This document shows positions 6,553 through 12,668 of a stretch of DNA of 12,668 bases, piece after piece (within the stretch, counting starts at the first letter, position 1; every line of letters begins with the position of its first letter). Both the position numbers and the translations under genes were made by a program. Source of the stretch: Candidatus Omnitrophota bacterium (GTDB lineage: Bacteria > Omnitrophota > Gorgyraeia > Duberdicusellales > 4484-171); contig JAMWDA010000028.1 in the NCBI GenBank assembly GCA_023818995.1, positions 1 through 12,668 of the forward strand, written 5' to 3'. The notes below the pieces were generated by a model. It saw only the letters and a program-made list of their open reading frames with translations, was not told where the DNA came from and made no database searches.

Positions 6553-7296
6553 CTAATCTGTGTGTTTAACTATCTTAGCTGATTGATAGATTGGTTTAAA
6601 TTTATCTACGAATTTAATAAAAAGAGCTGTGGGATTATTTAAATTCAAATGCATAAGCTGACAAATATCACTACCATCAAAAAATGGCTCTAAAGGTATT
6701 TTTGTTTCAATATCCCTAACTATCCTAAACCCTAATCTTTCGTATATGTCACTAGTGCAGTATTTATTTCCCTGGACGATAAAAGCATCGCTTATCTGGT
6801 TCTCTAATCCCCACGAATAGCACATAGTGATAAGAACTATACCAACTTGGCTATGAACATTTCTAAATCGTCTATACTCCTCATCAACGACTAAACGAGA
6901 AACTTCAGCTACTTTTTTATTATTGATAAATAATTGGTTAAGCAAATAATTAAAAGTGTGAGCATGGCGGGGTAAATTAAATTTTTTAAAAAAATAATTT
7001 ATCTCAATATTTTTCAACTCTTCTCCCTGACGCAGGGGAGTGATACGAACTGCTCCCACTACCTTACCGTTATCCAAAGCAGAAATATGTATAGAATATC
7101 TATCACAATCCTCCCTGAGCTCGCCATCTTTAGTCAATACACTCTCATCGTATAGACCTTCTTCCCTATAAACTTTTCCCCGTAACAGACATATCTCTTT
7201 AAGACAGTGTTCCCACAAATCATTATCACAAACTATCTGGGAAGATTCTCTTATGAGCTCTAATTCTTTTTGCTCTAAAATTAAATACTCTATCAT
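6553..7296 (-). CDS. LuxI/FeeM-fold N-acyltransferase (N-acyl amino acid synthase or exosortase-associated type)
   Basis: The 247-residue protein has LRGKVYREE (38-46), DCDRYSIHI, VGAVRITPL (80-88) and AEVSRLVVDEEYRRF (130-144). This order (R-x-x-V-Y, then V-G-x-x-R-I/L-x-P, then E-V-S-R-L-x-V) is typical of the autoinducer-synthase-like GNAT group. That group includes FeeM N-acyl amino acid synthases and the PEP-CTERM/exosortase-associated acyltransferases, which take acyl chains from acyl-ACP. A late YERLGFRIV closes the GNAT core. A TTG lies directly before the ATG at 7296; the ATG is preferred. There is no strong ribosome site. It follows the secretin stop by 55 nt and precedes the PilZ gene by 30 nt, so it may be read from the pil operon. 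Two ACP genes nearby are plausible donors, but product and acceptor are unknown. Confidence 0.8.
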   Translation of the reverse strand: MIEYLILEQKELELIRESSQIVCDNDLWEHCLKEICLLRGKVYREEGLYDESVLTKDGELREDCDRYSIHISALDNGKVVGAVRITPLRQGEELKNIEINYFFKKFNLPRHAHTFNYLLNQLFINNKKVAEVSRLVVDEEYRRFRNVHSQVGIVLITMCYSWGLENQISDAFIVQGNKYCTSDIYERLGFRIVRDIETKIPLEPFFDGSDICQLMHLNLNNPTALFIKFVDKFKPIYQSAKIVKHTD

Positions 7297-7351
7297 CAAA
7301 TAATTCTTTAACTAAGTTTAGATATAATCTTTGTTCAATAATCCTCTTAGA

Positions 7352-8725
7352 CTAATTACTGGTAATAATGGTAGGAGTTACAGTAATTATCAATTCGTTA
7401 TCTACCACTGTATCTTTTTTGTAAGAAAAAAGTACTCCCAAGATAGGAATACTACCCAAAAAGGGTACTCTATAAATATTCTCTCTTTCTTCTTTAATAA
7501 GTAAACCACCCATTATAAAGGTTTCGTTATTTTTTACCCTAACATTAGCAGTAGCTTTTCTTGTTCTCATCCAGGGATACTCTTCGTTAGGTCCGCGCCA
7601 ACTATAGATATAGCTTACCTCAGGCTCAACTTTAATTACTACAAAATCATTCTCAATAATAGAAGGCGTAATTTTTAGTTTTATTCCTGGGTCAGCAAAT
7701 CTAACCTCTGTAGTAGTAGCACCACTGGTAATAGTAGTAACCGTATAGGGAACTAAATCGCCTACAAAAATCGTGGATTCTTTATTATTCAAGGTGGTTA
7801 CTTTTGGGCTAGATAACACATGGGCTTTATTTTTATTCTCCAACATCTTAATAATTGTATCAAATTGAATAGCACTGCGTGAGAGGCGATAAATTTTAAA
7901 AGGTGTCTCTAAGGCAGTTGCCGGGTCAGATAGAGCTTTCTCACGTTGACTTTCCTGAAGATTCAATGTAACGAAATTAGACCAATCTATACCAATTTCT
8001 TTTAAAGCATCCCTATCTATCTCAATAACTTTTGCTTCCAAAATAACCTGTGGCTGAGGTCTATCTAATTTTGTAATTATACTCTCTATCTTACTTATTT
8101 CCTCAGGATTACCCATAACGGTTAAAGTGTTCGTCTCTTCACCCATATTAACTGTACGAGCAATATCTTTTATCATCTCTTTTGCTTCTTGGGCATTTAA
8201 GTTCTCTAATTTTATCACTTTGGTCATAATTGTCTGTTTTCTAATATTTTCCTTTGTAGAAATGAATAGAGAGTTACCCACCTGATAGGAAGCTAATCCG
8301 TAGGCACTATAAATTATATTAAATGCATCCTCTAAAGGAACCTCTTTTAAATGTAAATCTACTTTTTGCTCCCTAATTAGAGGGTCAATAACTAAATTTA
8401 AACCTGCCGCCTCAGCTACAGTCATTAGAACATTTTCAAGCTTAGCATCACTAAATTCTAAGTCAATCTTTTTATCCTTTATATGAGGTGATAGGTAAGC
8501 TTGAATGATTCTTTCTGAACCAGAAATAATTTCTGGTTCAGAAGGGGGTTTTCTTTCCTGTAGAGAAAGTTGACGAATTTCTTCAAGGTAAGTTTCAATC
8601 TCGTTAGATATCTCTGAGCTCTTTTTCATTAATTCCTTTTCTTTTAATTCATCCTTACCAAGAACAGATATACAGAAAGCTAAGATATAAATCATAAATA
8701 AAATAACACAAACCTTATTCTTCAT
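7352..8725 (-). CDS. Secretin of type IV pilus / type II secretion (PilQ/GspD family)
   Basis: This is the outer-membrane gated ring through which a pilus or secreted protein passes. A signal peptide (MKNK then a hydrophobic run, about residues 6-24) is followed by a charged linker, an STN/N0-like domain (about 85-160, IDLEFSDAKLENVL), an N1-like domain (about 168-225) and the beta-barrel secretin domain (226-456). The barrel includes SSPKVTTLNNKES, GDLVPY and the signature VPFLGSIPILGVLF, ending NELIITVTPTII. At 457 residues it is shorter than most PilQ proteins: there is no AMIN domain and only one N1-type repeat. Two ATGs are adjacent; AGGAGG (8731-8736) is 5 nt from the second, so 8725 is chosen. 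It overlaps the end of the pilP-like gene by 11-14 nt. A 31-bp palindrome lies in codons 62-72. Confidence 0.93.
   Translation of the reverse strand: MKNKVCVILFMIYILAFCISVLGKDELKEKELMKKSSEISNEIETYLEEIRQLSLQERKPPSEPEIISGSERIIQAYLSPHIKDKKIDLEFSDAKLENVLMTVAEAAGLNLVIDPLIREQKVDLHLKEVPLEDAFNIIYSAYGLASYQVGNSLFISTKENIRKQTIMTKVIKLENLNAQEAKEMIKDIARTVNMGEETNTLTVMGNPEEISKIESIITKLDRPQPQVILEAKVIEIDRDALKEIGIDWSNFVTLNLQESQREKALSDPATALETPFKIYRLSRSAIQFDTIIKMLENKNKAHVLSSPKVTTLNNKESTIFVGDLVPYTVTTITSGATTTEVRFADPGIKLKITPSIIENDFVVIKVEPEVSYIYSWRGPNEEYPWMRTRKATANVRVKNNETFIMGGLLIKEERENIYRVPFLGSIPILGVLFSYKKDTVVDNELIITVTPTIITSN
8513..8543. repeat. 31-bp perfect palindrome inside the secretin gene
   Basis: The 15-bp arm TTCTGAACCAGAAAT (8513-8527, plus strand) is an exact inverted copy of 8529-8543, separated by one base. 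It encodes the segment SEPEIISGSE in the linker between signal peptide and STN domain. As mRNA it would form a long hairpin near the 5' end of the secretin message. It has no T-run after it, so it is not an ordinary terminator. A protein-binding operator is another possibility. Confidence 0.85.
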
Positions 8726-9161
8726 CATTACCTCCTAATCTTATAACTAACTTTTCATTCTCCTTCTTTAAAATTATCCTATTTACCTCTATATCATCTA
8801 TTGTATATTCACCAACAACATCACCTTTTTTAAATACTCCTTTTTTTAAAGGTGTCTCCATAAAAACGTAAGGGATACCTTCTAATCTAACCACTCCTAC
8901 AATCTTTACCTCATCTCTAATATTAACATCTAATCTACTTGAACTTCCTCCTCCTATTAATGGCTTAAAAGGATCGCGGGTAAACTTAAAATCGTATGGT
9001 TGAAGACGCATAATCGATCTAACCAGTTCATCTGTCTCTGATGGATAAACTATCATCCTCTTCTCTCTTCTCTTAGTAACTTTGGCTATCTTATTTACTT
9101 TTTTACATCCTGCATCAATAATTATAAAAAATAATAGAAATAATAAAACAAAAATTCTCAT
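8715..9161 (-). CDS. PilP/GspC-like periplasmic secretin-linking protein
   Basis: The 148-residue protein has a hydrophobic N-terminus ending IIIDAGCKK. This could be a lipoprotein signal with Cys19, although the Asp at -3 is unusual, or an uncleaved anchor. After a basic linker comes FTRDPFKPL (60-68), the D-P-F-x-P motif of PilP and related proteins, then a small beta domain (EVKIVGVVRLEGIPYVFMET, KKGDVVGEYTI, IRL) like the PilP/GspC homology region. In the family this links the inner-membrane PilMNO complex to the secretin. The gene overlaps the end of pilO by ATGA and the start of the secretin gene by 11-14 nt, which fits stoichiometric co-translation of partners. Confidence 0.85.
   Translation of the reverse strand: MRIFVLLFLLFFIIIDAGCKKVNKIAKVTKRREKRMIVYPSETDELVRSIMRLQPYDFKFTRDPFKPLIGGGSSSRLDVNIRDEVKIVGVVRLEGIPYVFMETPLKKGVFKKGDVVGEYTIDDIEVNRIILKKENEKLVIRLGGNDEE
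8731..8736 (-). promoter_or_regulatory. Ribosome binding site that decides the secretin start
   Basis: AGGAGG, then TA, then ATG ATG. Spacing is 2 nt to the first ATG (8728) and 5 nt to the second (8725); the second is favoured. The site lies within the end of the upstream pilP-like gene. Confidence 0.7.
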
Positions 9162-9835
9162 TTTCTTCTTATTTCCTCTAAATCCCTAAGACTGTAAATA
9201 TTTAATAAAAATGAACAACTAAGTAAGGGATATTTATTTACTCTTATTTCTATCTCAGGTAAAGTAATAAGCTGGCGATATTTCTCTAAATAAATTAAAA
9301 AATTTACAAGATCTTGAAATGTTCCTTCCACCTTCATATCAATGGGTAAAAATGATAAAACAGGCCCGGTAATCTCTTGGGAAGATGCCTTTATCTTATC
9401 CTTCTCTTTAAGATTACCAACTTCTTTAGAGGAACCTTTCTTAGCTGATAACTTTGCTTTTGCTAAAGGAGAAAGTACCCCTTCTTTATCTATCTCTTCA
9501 ACCTTTTCAAAATTCTTTGTCTGCATATTAATGATATTAACCTTGCTTTCCTTAGCAAAAGTAGAAATCTTCTCTAAAAATGAGGCGATATCTTTATCGC
9601 TAAACAGATACTGAGAAAACTCTTCCTTCTCCTTCCTTAACTTATCTATAGTCTCCTCAAAATTTTTAATCTCATCTTTAAAATCATTGAGAAAATTCTC
9701 CTCTTCCCTTACTTTGTTAGCTATGCTTTTACACCTTAAACTACTATTTATTACAAAAAAACCAAAAAATAAAGTGTAACAAACACAGATTATTACCCCT
9801 AACAACTTTATATGAAAAACACTTAATCCTTTCAT
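9158..9835 (-). CDS. PilO-like inner-membrane alignment protein
   Basis: The 225-residue protein has one N-terminal membrane segment (about 8-30), a coiled coil rich in Glu and Lys (about 38-75), and a ferredoxin-like periplasmic domain. The domain's strands can be seen as KVNIINMQT (98-106) and LSFLPIDMKVEGTFQDLVNF (160-179), ending LPEIEIRVN and SCSFLLNIYSL. This is the PilO layout; PilO pairs with PilN in the periplasm. Between the two halves of the ferredoxin-like domain lies a Lys/Ser/Glu-rich insertion (about 108-158) that PilO proteins usually lack. The ATG shares one base with the pilMN stop (TAATG) and the stop overlaps the pilP start (ATGA), so translation of the three is tightly coupled. 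Confidence 0.85.
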   Translation of the reverse strand: MKGLSVFHIKLLGVIICVCYTLFFGFFVINSSLRCKSIANKVREEENFLNDFKDEIKNFEETIDKLRKEKEEFSQYLFSDKDIASFLEKISTFAKESKVNIINMQTKNFEKVEEIDKEGVLSPLAKAKLSAKKGSSKEVGNLKEKDKIKASSQEITGPVLSFLPIDMKVEGTFQDLVNFLIYLEKYRQLITLPEIEIRVNKYPLLSCSFLLNIYSLRDLEEIRRK

Positions 9836-11319
9836 TATTCTCTTTCTTTTAAACGGGCAACTATTCCAAAAGAAAAAGTTCTCCTACCTTCCTTCTCTTT
9901 ACTTCGCATAAAATCAAATTTTAACTCTGCAAGTACTTTTGAATTTTCTAAATTCCTCATCAACTGGGCTACAGACTCTATCTGCAAGGTTTCTCCCCTT
10001 ATCTCTACTCTTCCTGATTTAGCTACCTTAAAAGAGTTTAGAGATACCTGTTGAGGTAGATTCTCCACAATATCACCAAAAACTCTTGACCATGATATTC
10101 TATTAATCTCTCTTATTACTCTTGCTTGATTGAGTAAACGCTCTTTAATAGCTAAAAGTTCATTCATCTCCTCATTTAGCTGATTAGCTTTGCTTTCTAA
10201 TAAAACTACCTCAGACTTTATTTCTTTTAATTTTTTGGTAAGAATTTTTTCACGAAAAGAATTTATAAATATAATTCCACCTAAAAATAAACCCACAATA
10301 ATTAGGTAACTAATAGATAAAAATATCAGTTTATTAAGTTCCCTTTTAAATTTAACGGGTAAAACCAATTTCTCAAAAGAAAATTCACTCTTATAGTTTT
10401 TTATATAAGAAATTAAAGAACTTGCAGCAATGCCGTAGATAGGATTAAGCAACTCTTTATCCTCAACTTTAATGTTAGATAATCGCTCTATATCTAATCT
10501 GTTAACTCTACTACCTAATCCCTCGCTTAATAATTTATCAAAAGGTATACCCTCTTTATCATCCCAGACTAACCAAATATTATGAGGGATATCGCGTTTA
10601 TATTCAACACTATAAGCTCTAAACAATCGCCTCAATTCCTCCTGCCAATTTGAAAAAACAATACTATTAATTTTTCTTTCCCCATCTTTAGATAAACATA
10701 GTTCAGATTTCCCTATGTTACTTACATAAAAAATTTTACATTCATTATTCAAAAATATTAAAATATAACTACATCTATCATCAACAGCTATCAAAATCCC
10801 TTCAGAAAAATTATCTAATCTATATAAAACGTTAAGAAAATTTAGGGGTGAGATTTCTATACTCTCCACGGAAATAGAACTTAAAAACGGTCTTATTCCC
10901 TCTACGATATGGTTAAGTAACTCTTTAAGAATTGCTACAAATATAACTTTAATTTTTTTATCTGTAGGCTCGTAAGGGAAATAAAGATATTCAAACTCCT
11001 TATTGGAAAAATTAGGTATCTTCTCAATTTCGCCGGGAACAACTTCCTCCATCTCTTGACACGACATTTTGGGAAAAACAAGTTGGTGAGTAACTATATC
11101 GCTACGAAAAATAGAAATAAATATCTTTTTAGGAGAAGCCTTTTCTTTGGTTAAAATTTGTTCTATATAGGAGTGAAGAACCGTGGGAGAAAAGGAGGTA
11201 GATTGTATATACAATCTACCTCCTGTAGTAAAAACAAAAGTTTTTTTATTTATCTTCTCAAGATAAACATAAATTATTTCCTGTTGGGTTAACCCTAACC
11301 CTAAGAAAACTTCTGACAT
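9835..11319 (-). CDS. PilM-PilN fusion protein (GspL-like layout)
   Basis: The 494-residue protein combines an N-terminal cytoplasmic actin-like domain (about 1-310, beginning VFLGLGLTQQE, with EGILIAVDDRCSYILIF as the second lobe's start), one membrane segment (about 331-354), a coiled coil (about 355-408) and a periplasmic PilN-type domain (about 410-492, with LPQQVSLNSFKVAKSGRVEI). In most type IV pilus systems PilM and PilN are separate; GspL of type II secretion has this fused order. It should anchor the assembly motor to PilO/PilP and the secretin. A TTG precedes the ATG at 11319; the ATG is preferred. It begins 6 nt after the pilin stop with only a weak AAAG ribosome site. A 32-bp palindrome and a small hairpin (11249-11267, 8-bp stem, 3-nt loop) lie in its first 45 codons. 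Confidence 0.88.
   Translation of the reverse strand: MSEVFLGLGLTQQEIIYVYLEKINKKTFVFTTGGRLYIQSTSFSPTVLHSYIEQILTKEKASPKKIFISIFRSDIVTHQLVFPKMSCQEMEEVVPGEIEKIPNFSNKEFEYLYFPYEPTDKKIKVIFVAILKELLNHIVEGIRPFLSSISVESIEISPLNFLNVLYRLDNFSEGILIAVDDRCSYILIFLNNECKIFYVSNIGKSELCLSKDGERKINSIVFSNWQEELRRLFRAYSVEYKRDIPHNIWLVWDDKEGIPFDKLLSEGLGSRVNRLDIERLSNIKVEDKELLNPIYGIAASSLISYIKNYKSEFSFEKLVLPVKFKRELNKLIFLSISYLIIVGLFLGGIIFINSFREKILTKKLKEIKSEVVLLESKANQLNEEMNELLAIKERLLNQARVIREINRISWSRVFGDIVENLPQQVSLNSFKVAKSGRVEIRGETLQIESVAQLMRNLENSKVLAELKFDFMRSKEKEGRRTFSFGIVARLKERE
11193..11224. repeat. 32-bp perfect palindrome inside the 5' part of the pilMN gene
   Basis: The 16-bp arm AGGAGGTAGATTGTAT (11193-11208) is followed immediately by its exact inverted copy (11209-11224). 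It encodes TGGRLYIQSTS (residues 33-43 counting the TTG). On the coding strand it is followed by TTTTCTCCC, a short T-run only. The transcript would fold into a very stable hairpin about 130 nt after the pilin stop, and the arm contains a ribosome-site-like AGGAGGT. It could attenuate transcription, protect pilin mRNA from 3' decay, or bind a dimeric protein. Confidence 0.88.
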
Positions 11320-11325
11320 CAATCT

Positions 11326-11676
11326 TTATTTATGCGTCTCTGCTTGTGGCCAGCTAGCAAAATGAGTCGATTCATCTACATGATATCCATTCGCAGAATC
11401 TCCTGTAATATTGTAATCTTCACCAAAAGGACATATAGGTGTTCCTTCTAAATATCCCCCTGTGACTAACTCATTAATGGTATCACAACTTCCCCAATCT
11501 CTTGTTTCTGTATAACACATCTGAATAGCTGTGTTAATAGCACGAATATTAGAAGCGCACTCTTTAGTGTTTGCTTGCCGAATTGCCCGCAAAGTATTAG
11601 GTAAAATTATGGCAATCAAAACACCTATGATAACAAGAACAACTAATAATTCTACCAACGTAAAACCTCTCTTCAT
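11326..11676 (-). CDS. Type IV pilin-like pseudopilin (GspG-type)
   Basis: The 116-residue protein has a class III signal: MKRG then FTLVELLVVLVIIGVL, cut by prepilin peptidase after Gly4 so that Phe1 is methylated and Glu5 is conserved. The hydrophobic helix (about 5-26) is followed by a short alpha-helical stretch and a small globular head. Four cysteines (40, 54, 64, 82) could form disulphides, and TPICPFGEDYNI near the C-terminus is a C-P-x-G-x-x-Y element common in short pseudopilins of uncultured diderm phyla. GGAGGTGA (11683-11690) is an ideal ribosome site 9 nt from the ATG, far stronger than those of its neighbours. Together with its own promoter it fits a major subunit made in excess. 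Whether it forms a pilus or a type II secretion pseudopilus cannot be decided here. Confidence 0.93.
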   Translation of the reverse strand: MKRGFTLVELLVVLVIIGVLIAIILPNTLRAIRQANTKECASNIRAINTAIQMCYTETRDWGSCDTINELVTGGYLEGTPICPFGEDYNITGDSANGYHVDESTHFASWPQAETHK

Positions 11677-11682
11677 AATTAA

Positions 11683-11690
11683 TCACCTCC
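11683..11690 (-). promoter_or_regulatory. Strong ribosome binding site of the pseudopilin gene
   Basis: GGAGGTGA is close to a full complement of the 16S rRNA tail and is set at 9 nt from the ATG (11676). It is preceded by eight A residues, an unstructured leader that favours high translation. Confidence 0.85.
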
Positions 11691-11695
11691 TTTTT

Positions 11696-11724
11696 TTTAT
11701 ACCATAAAATATATATAAATGCAA
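11696..11724 (-). promoter_or_regulatory. Candidate sigma-70-type promoter for the pseudopilin gene
   Basis: On the minus strand TTGCAT (11719-11724) and TATAAA (11696-11701) are separated by exactly 17 bases. A TG one base before the -10 gives an extended -10 (TGGTATAAA). The transcript would begin in the A-run just before the ribosome site, giving a leader of about 20 nt. It lies in the 58-nt gap after the platform-protein gene. AT-rich DNA gives chance matches, but spacing, extended -10 and position all agree. Confidence 0.5.
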
Positions 11725-11734
11725 TAATAATTTA

Positions 11735-12668
11735 TTAACCTCTTGGTAAACCTTGCCAGAGTTTAAAAATGGGTAAATAAATCGCCAAAAGGACAAACAT
11801 AACTATCCCACCCACAATAATAATCAATGCTGGTTCGAGAAGAGAAAGAAACTTATTCATCCTCTTATCCAACTCTTCCTCAAAATAATGAGAAACTTTC
11901 ATAAGCATCTCTGCTAAAGACCCACTATGTTCTCCCACGGCTACCATCTCAATGAGAAGGGAAGGGAAAATATTGGTACTTCTTAATGCTTCGCTAAGAT
12001 ACTCTCCTTCAGTAATTCTTTGCCCCACCCAAACCAAATGATTCTCTATTGCTTTATTTAATATCGTAGCTTTTGCTACCTCTATACTCTGAGACACGGG
12101 CACACCACTACCTAAAAGTAATCCTAAAGAACGGACCAATCTACTCAACGATGCTATATAAAAAATCCTACCAAATAAAGGTATCTTTAATTTAAATCGG
12201 TCAAGGAGAAAACGACCTTGGGGATGAGAAGATAATTTTTTGTAAAAGATAATTATCCCTAAGAAAACTACTCCTACTATAATCCAAAAAGTAAAACTAC
12301 GCATAATTAAAGAAAGTTTAATAATAAGCTGGGTAAGATAGGGTAGTTCTACTTTTATCTTTGCAAATACTTTTTGAAAAATAGGAACTACTATTACAAG
12401 CATAAGTATAACAACCAAAATAGCAAATCCTAAAACGATGATAGGATAAGTAGTAGCCTTCTTAATTTTACCTATAAATTCTTTCTGGTTATTAAGATAT
12501 TCGGTAATCCTCTTCAATATAGGTATAAAACCAGCTCCTGTCTCTGCTACTGGTAGTAATGCCCTATACATTACGGGAAAAACATCAGGAAACTCATTAA
12601 TCGCCTGAGAAAAACTTGACCCTGTAGAAAGACGATTACGTATTTGACTGATTACTACTTGCATCTGA
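11735..12668 (-). CDS. Inner-membrane platform protein PilC/GspF (5' end beyond window)
   Basis: The frame is open to the right edge; the first Met seen (12664) is internal, since a Gln codon precedes it in frame. About 310 of the usual 400 or so residues are present. Both halves of the duplicated T2SSF domain are seen. The first, about 12-100, has GSSFSQAINEFPDVFP, VAETGAGFIPIL and a membrane helix at 73-95. The second, about 175-300, has LGLLLGSGVPVSQSIEVA, VAVGEHSGSLAEML, FEEELDKRM, LLEPALIIIVGG and the closing membrane helix with YLPIF. This protein is the polytopic base on which the cytoplasmic ATPase acts to insert or extract pilin subunits. It is the first of the pil genes visible here and ends 58 nt before the pseudopilin start. 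Confidence 0.93.
   Translation of the reverse strand, partial: QMQVVISQIRNRLSTGSSFSQAINEFPDVFPVMYRALLPVAETGAGFIPILKRITEYLNNQKEFIGKIKKATTYPIIVLGFAILVVILMLVIVVPIFQKVFAKIKVELPYLTQLIIKLSLIMRSFTFWIIVGVVFLGIIIFYKKLSSHPQGRFLLDRFKLKIPLFGRIFYIASLSRLVRSLGLLLGSGVPVSQSIEVAKATILNKAIENHLVWVGQRITEGEYLSEALRSTNIFPSLLIEMVAVGEHSGSLAEMLMKVSHYFEEELDKRMNKFLSLLEPALIIIVGGIVMFVLLAIYLPIFKLWQGLPRG

Noticed and set aside
7023..7040. GC-rich hairpin CTCCCTG/CAGGGGAG in the FeeM-like gene
   Set aside because: Short, with a bulge and no T-run, in the middle of conserved coding sequence (RITPLRQGEE).
9342..9614. Open frame of 90 codons on the plus strand
   Set aside because: It is antisense to the pilO-like gene; no recognisable domain or start signal.
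11284..11303. Telomere-like TTAGGG repeats on the minus strand with a 10-bp palindrome GGGTTAACCC
   Set aside because: Only two copies, and they are the codons for GLGLT at the start of the PilM-like domain; a chance codon pattern.

Overview
The window is one AT-rich stretch in which every credible gene is on the minus strand, so it reads from right to left. It suggests a diderm (Gram-negative type) bacterium, because it encodes an outer-membrane secretin and the inner-membrane apparatus that serves it. The pilus/secretion gene order, the short pseudopilin with a Cys-Pro-x-Gly motif, the His-kinase-type 7TM proteins and the low GC recall uncultured candidate phyla such as Omnitrophota. That placement is an inference from style only; no marker gene is present.

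Region 1 (12668 to 7352) is an intact type IV pilus / type II secretion assembly operon: the 3' part of an inner-membrane platform protein (PilC/GspF), a pseudopilin with its own good promoter and ribosome site, a PilM-PilN fusion (GspL-like layout), PilO, PilP and a secretin (PilQ/GspD). The genes overlap or abut (TAATG, ATGA, 14-nt overlap). Two long, essentially perfect palindromes of 31-32 bp lie inside coding sequence near the 5' ends of the pilMN and secretin genes. No assembly ATPase is in the window; it may lie beyond the right edge.

Region 2 (7296 to 6130) holds a LuxI/FeeM-fold acyltransferase (N-acyl amino acid synthase / exosortase-associated type) and a PilZ-domain protein, a likely c-di-GMP receptor.

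Region 3 (6039 to 2084) is an accessory block in which every gene looks damaged: an N-terminal fragment of a SAM methyltransferase; an acyl carrier protein frameshifted in a C7 tract; an N-acetyl-sugar-amidotransferase-like ATP pyrophosphatase with a frameshift; a long-chain acyl-ACP reductase homologue frameshifted in a G9 tract; and a 7TM histidine-kinase sensor that stops just after the sensor. Deleting one base from either homopolymer restores a full reading frame. This could be phase variation, gene decay or homopolymer sequencing error.

Region 4 (2056 to 1) repeats the theme with intact genes: an acyl carrier protein, an overlapping GNAT-fold acyltransferase-like gene, and a second 7TM sensor running off the left edge. 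The two 7TM genes share a perfect 103-bp direct repeat in the same reading frame, 2137 bp apart, flanking the ACP/acyltransferase pair.

Regions 2-4 together combine acyl carriers, an acyl-ACP reductase, acyltransferases and 7TM sensors. The most interesting reading is an acyl-derived signal or lipid system, with its own sensors, beside a pilus/secretion operon. That reading is an inference. The largest gaps without a gene are 5715-5817 and 6040-6129; both are AT-rich and I see no convincing element in them.
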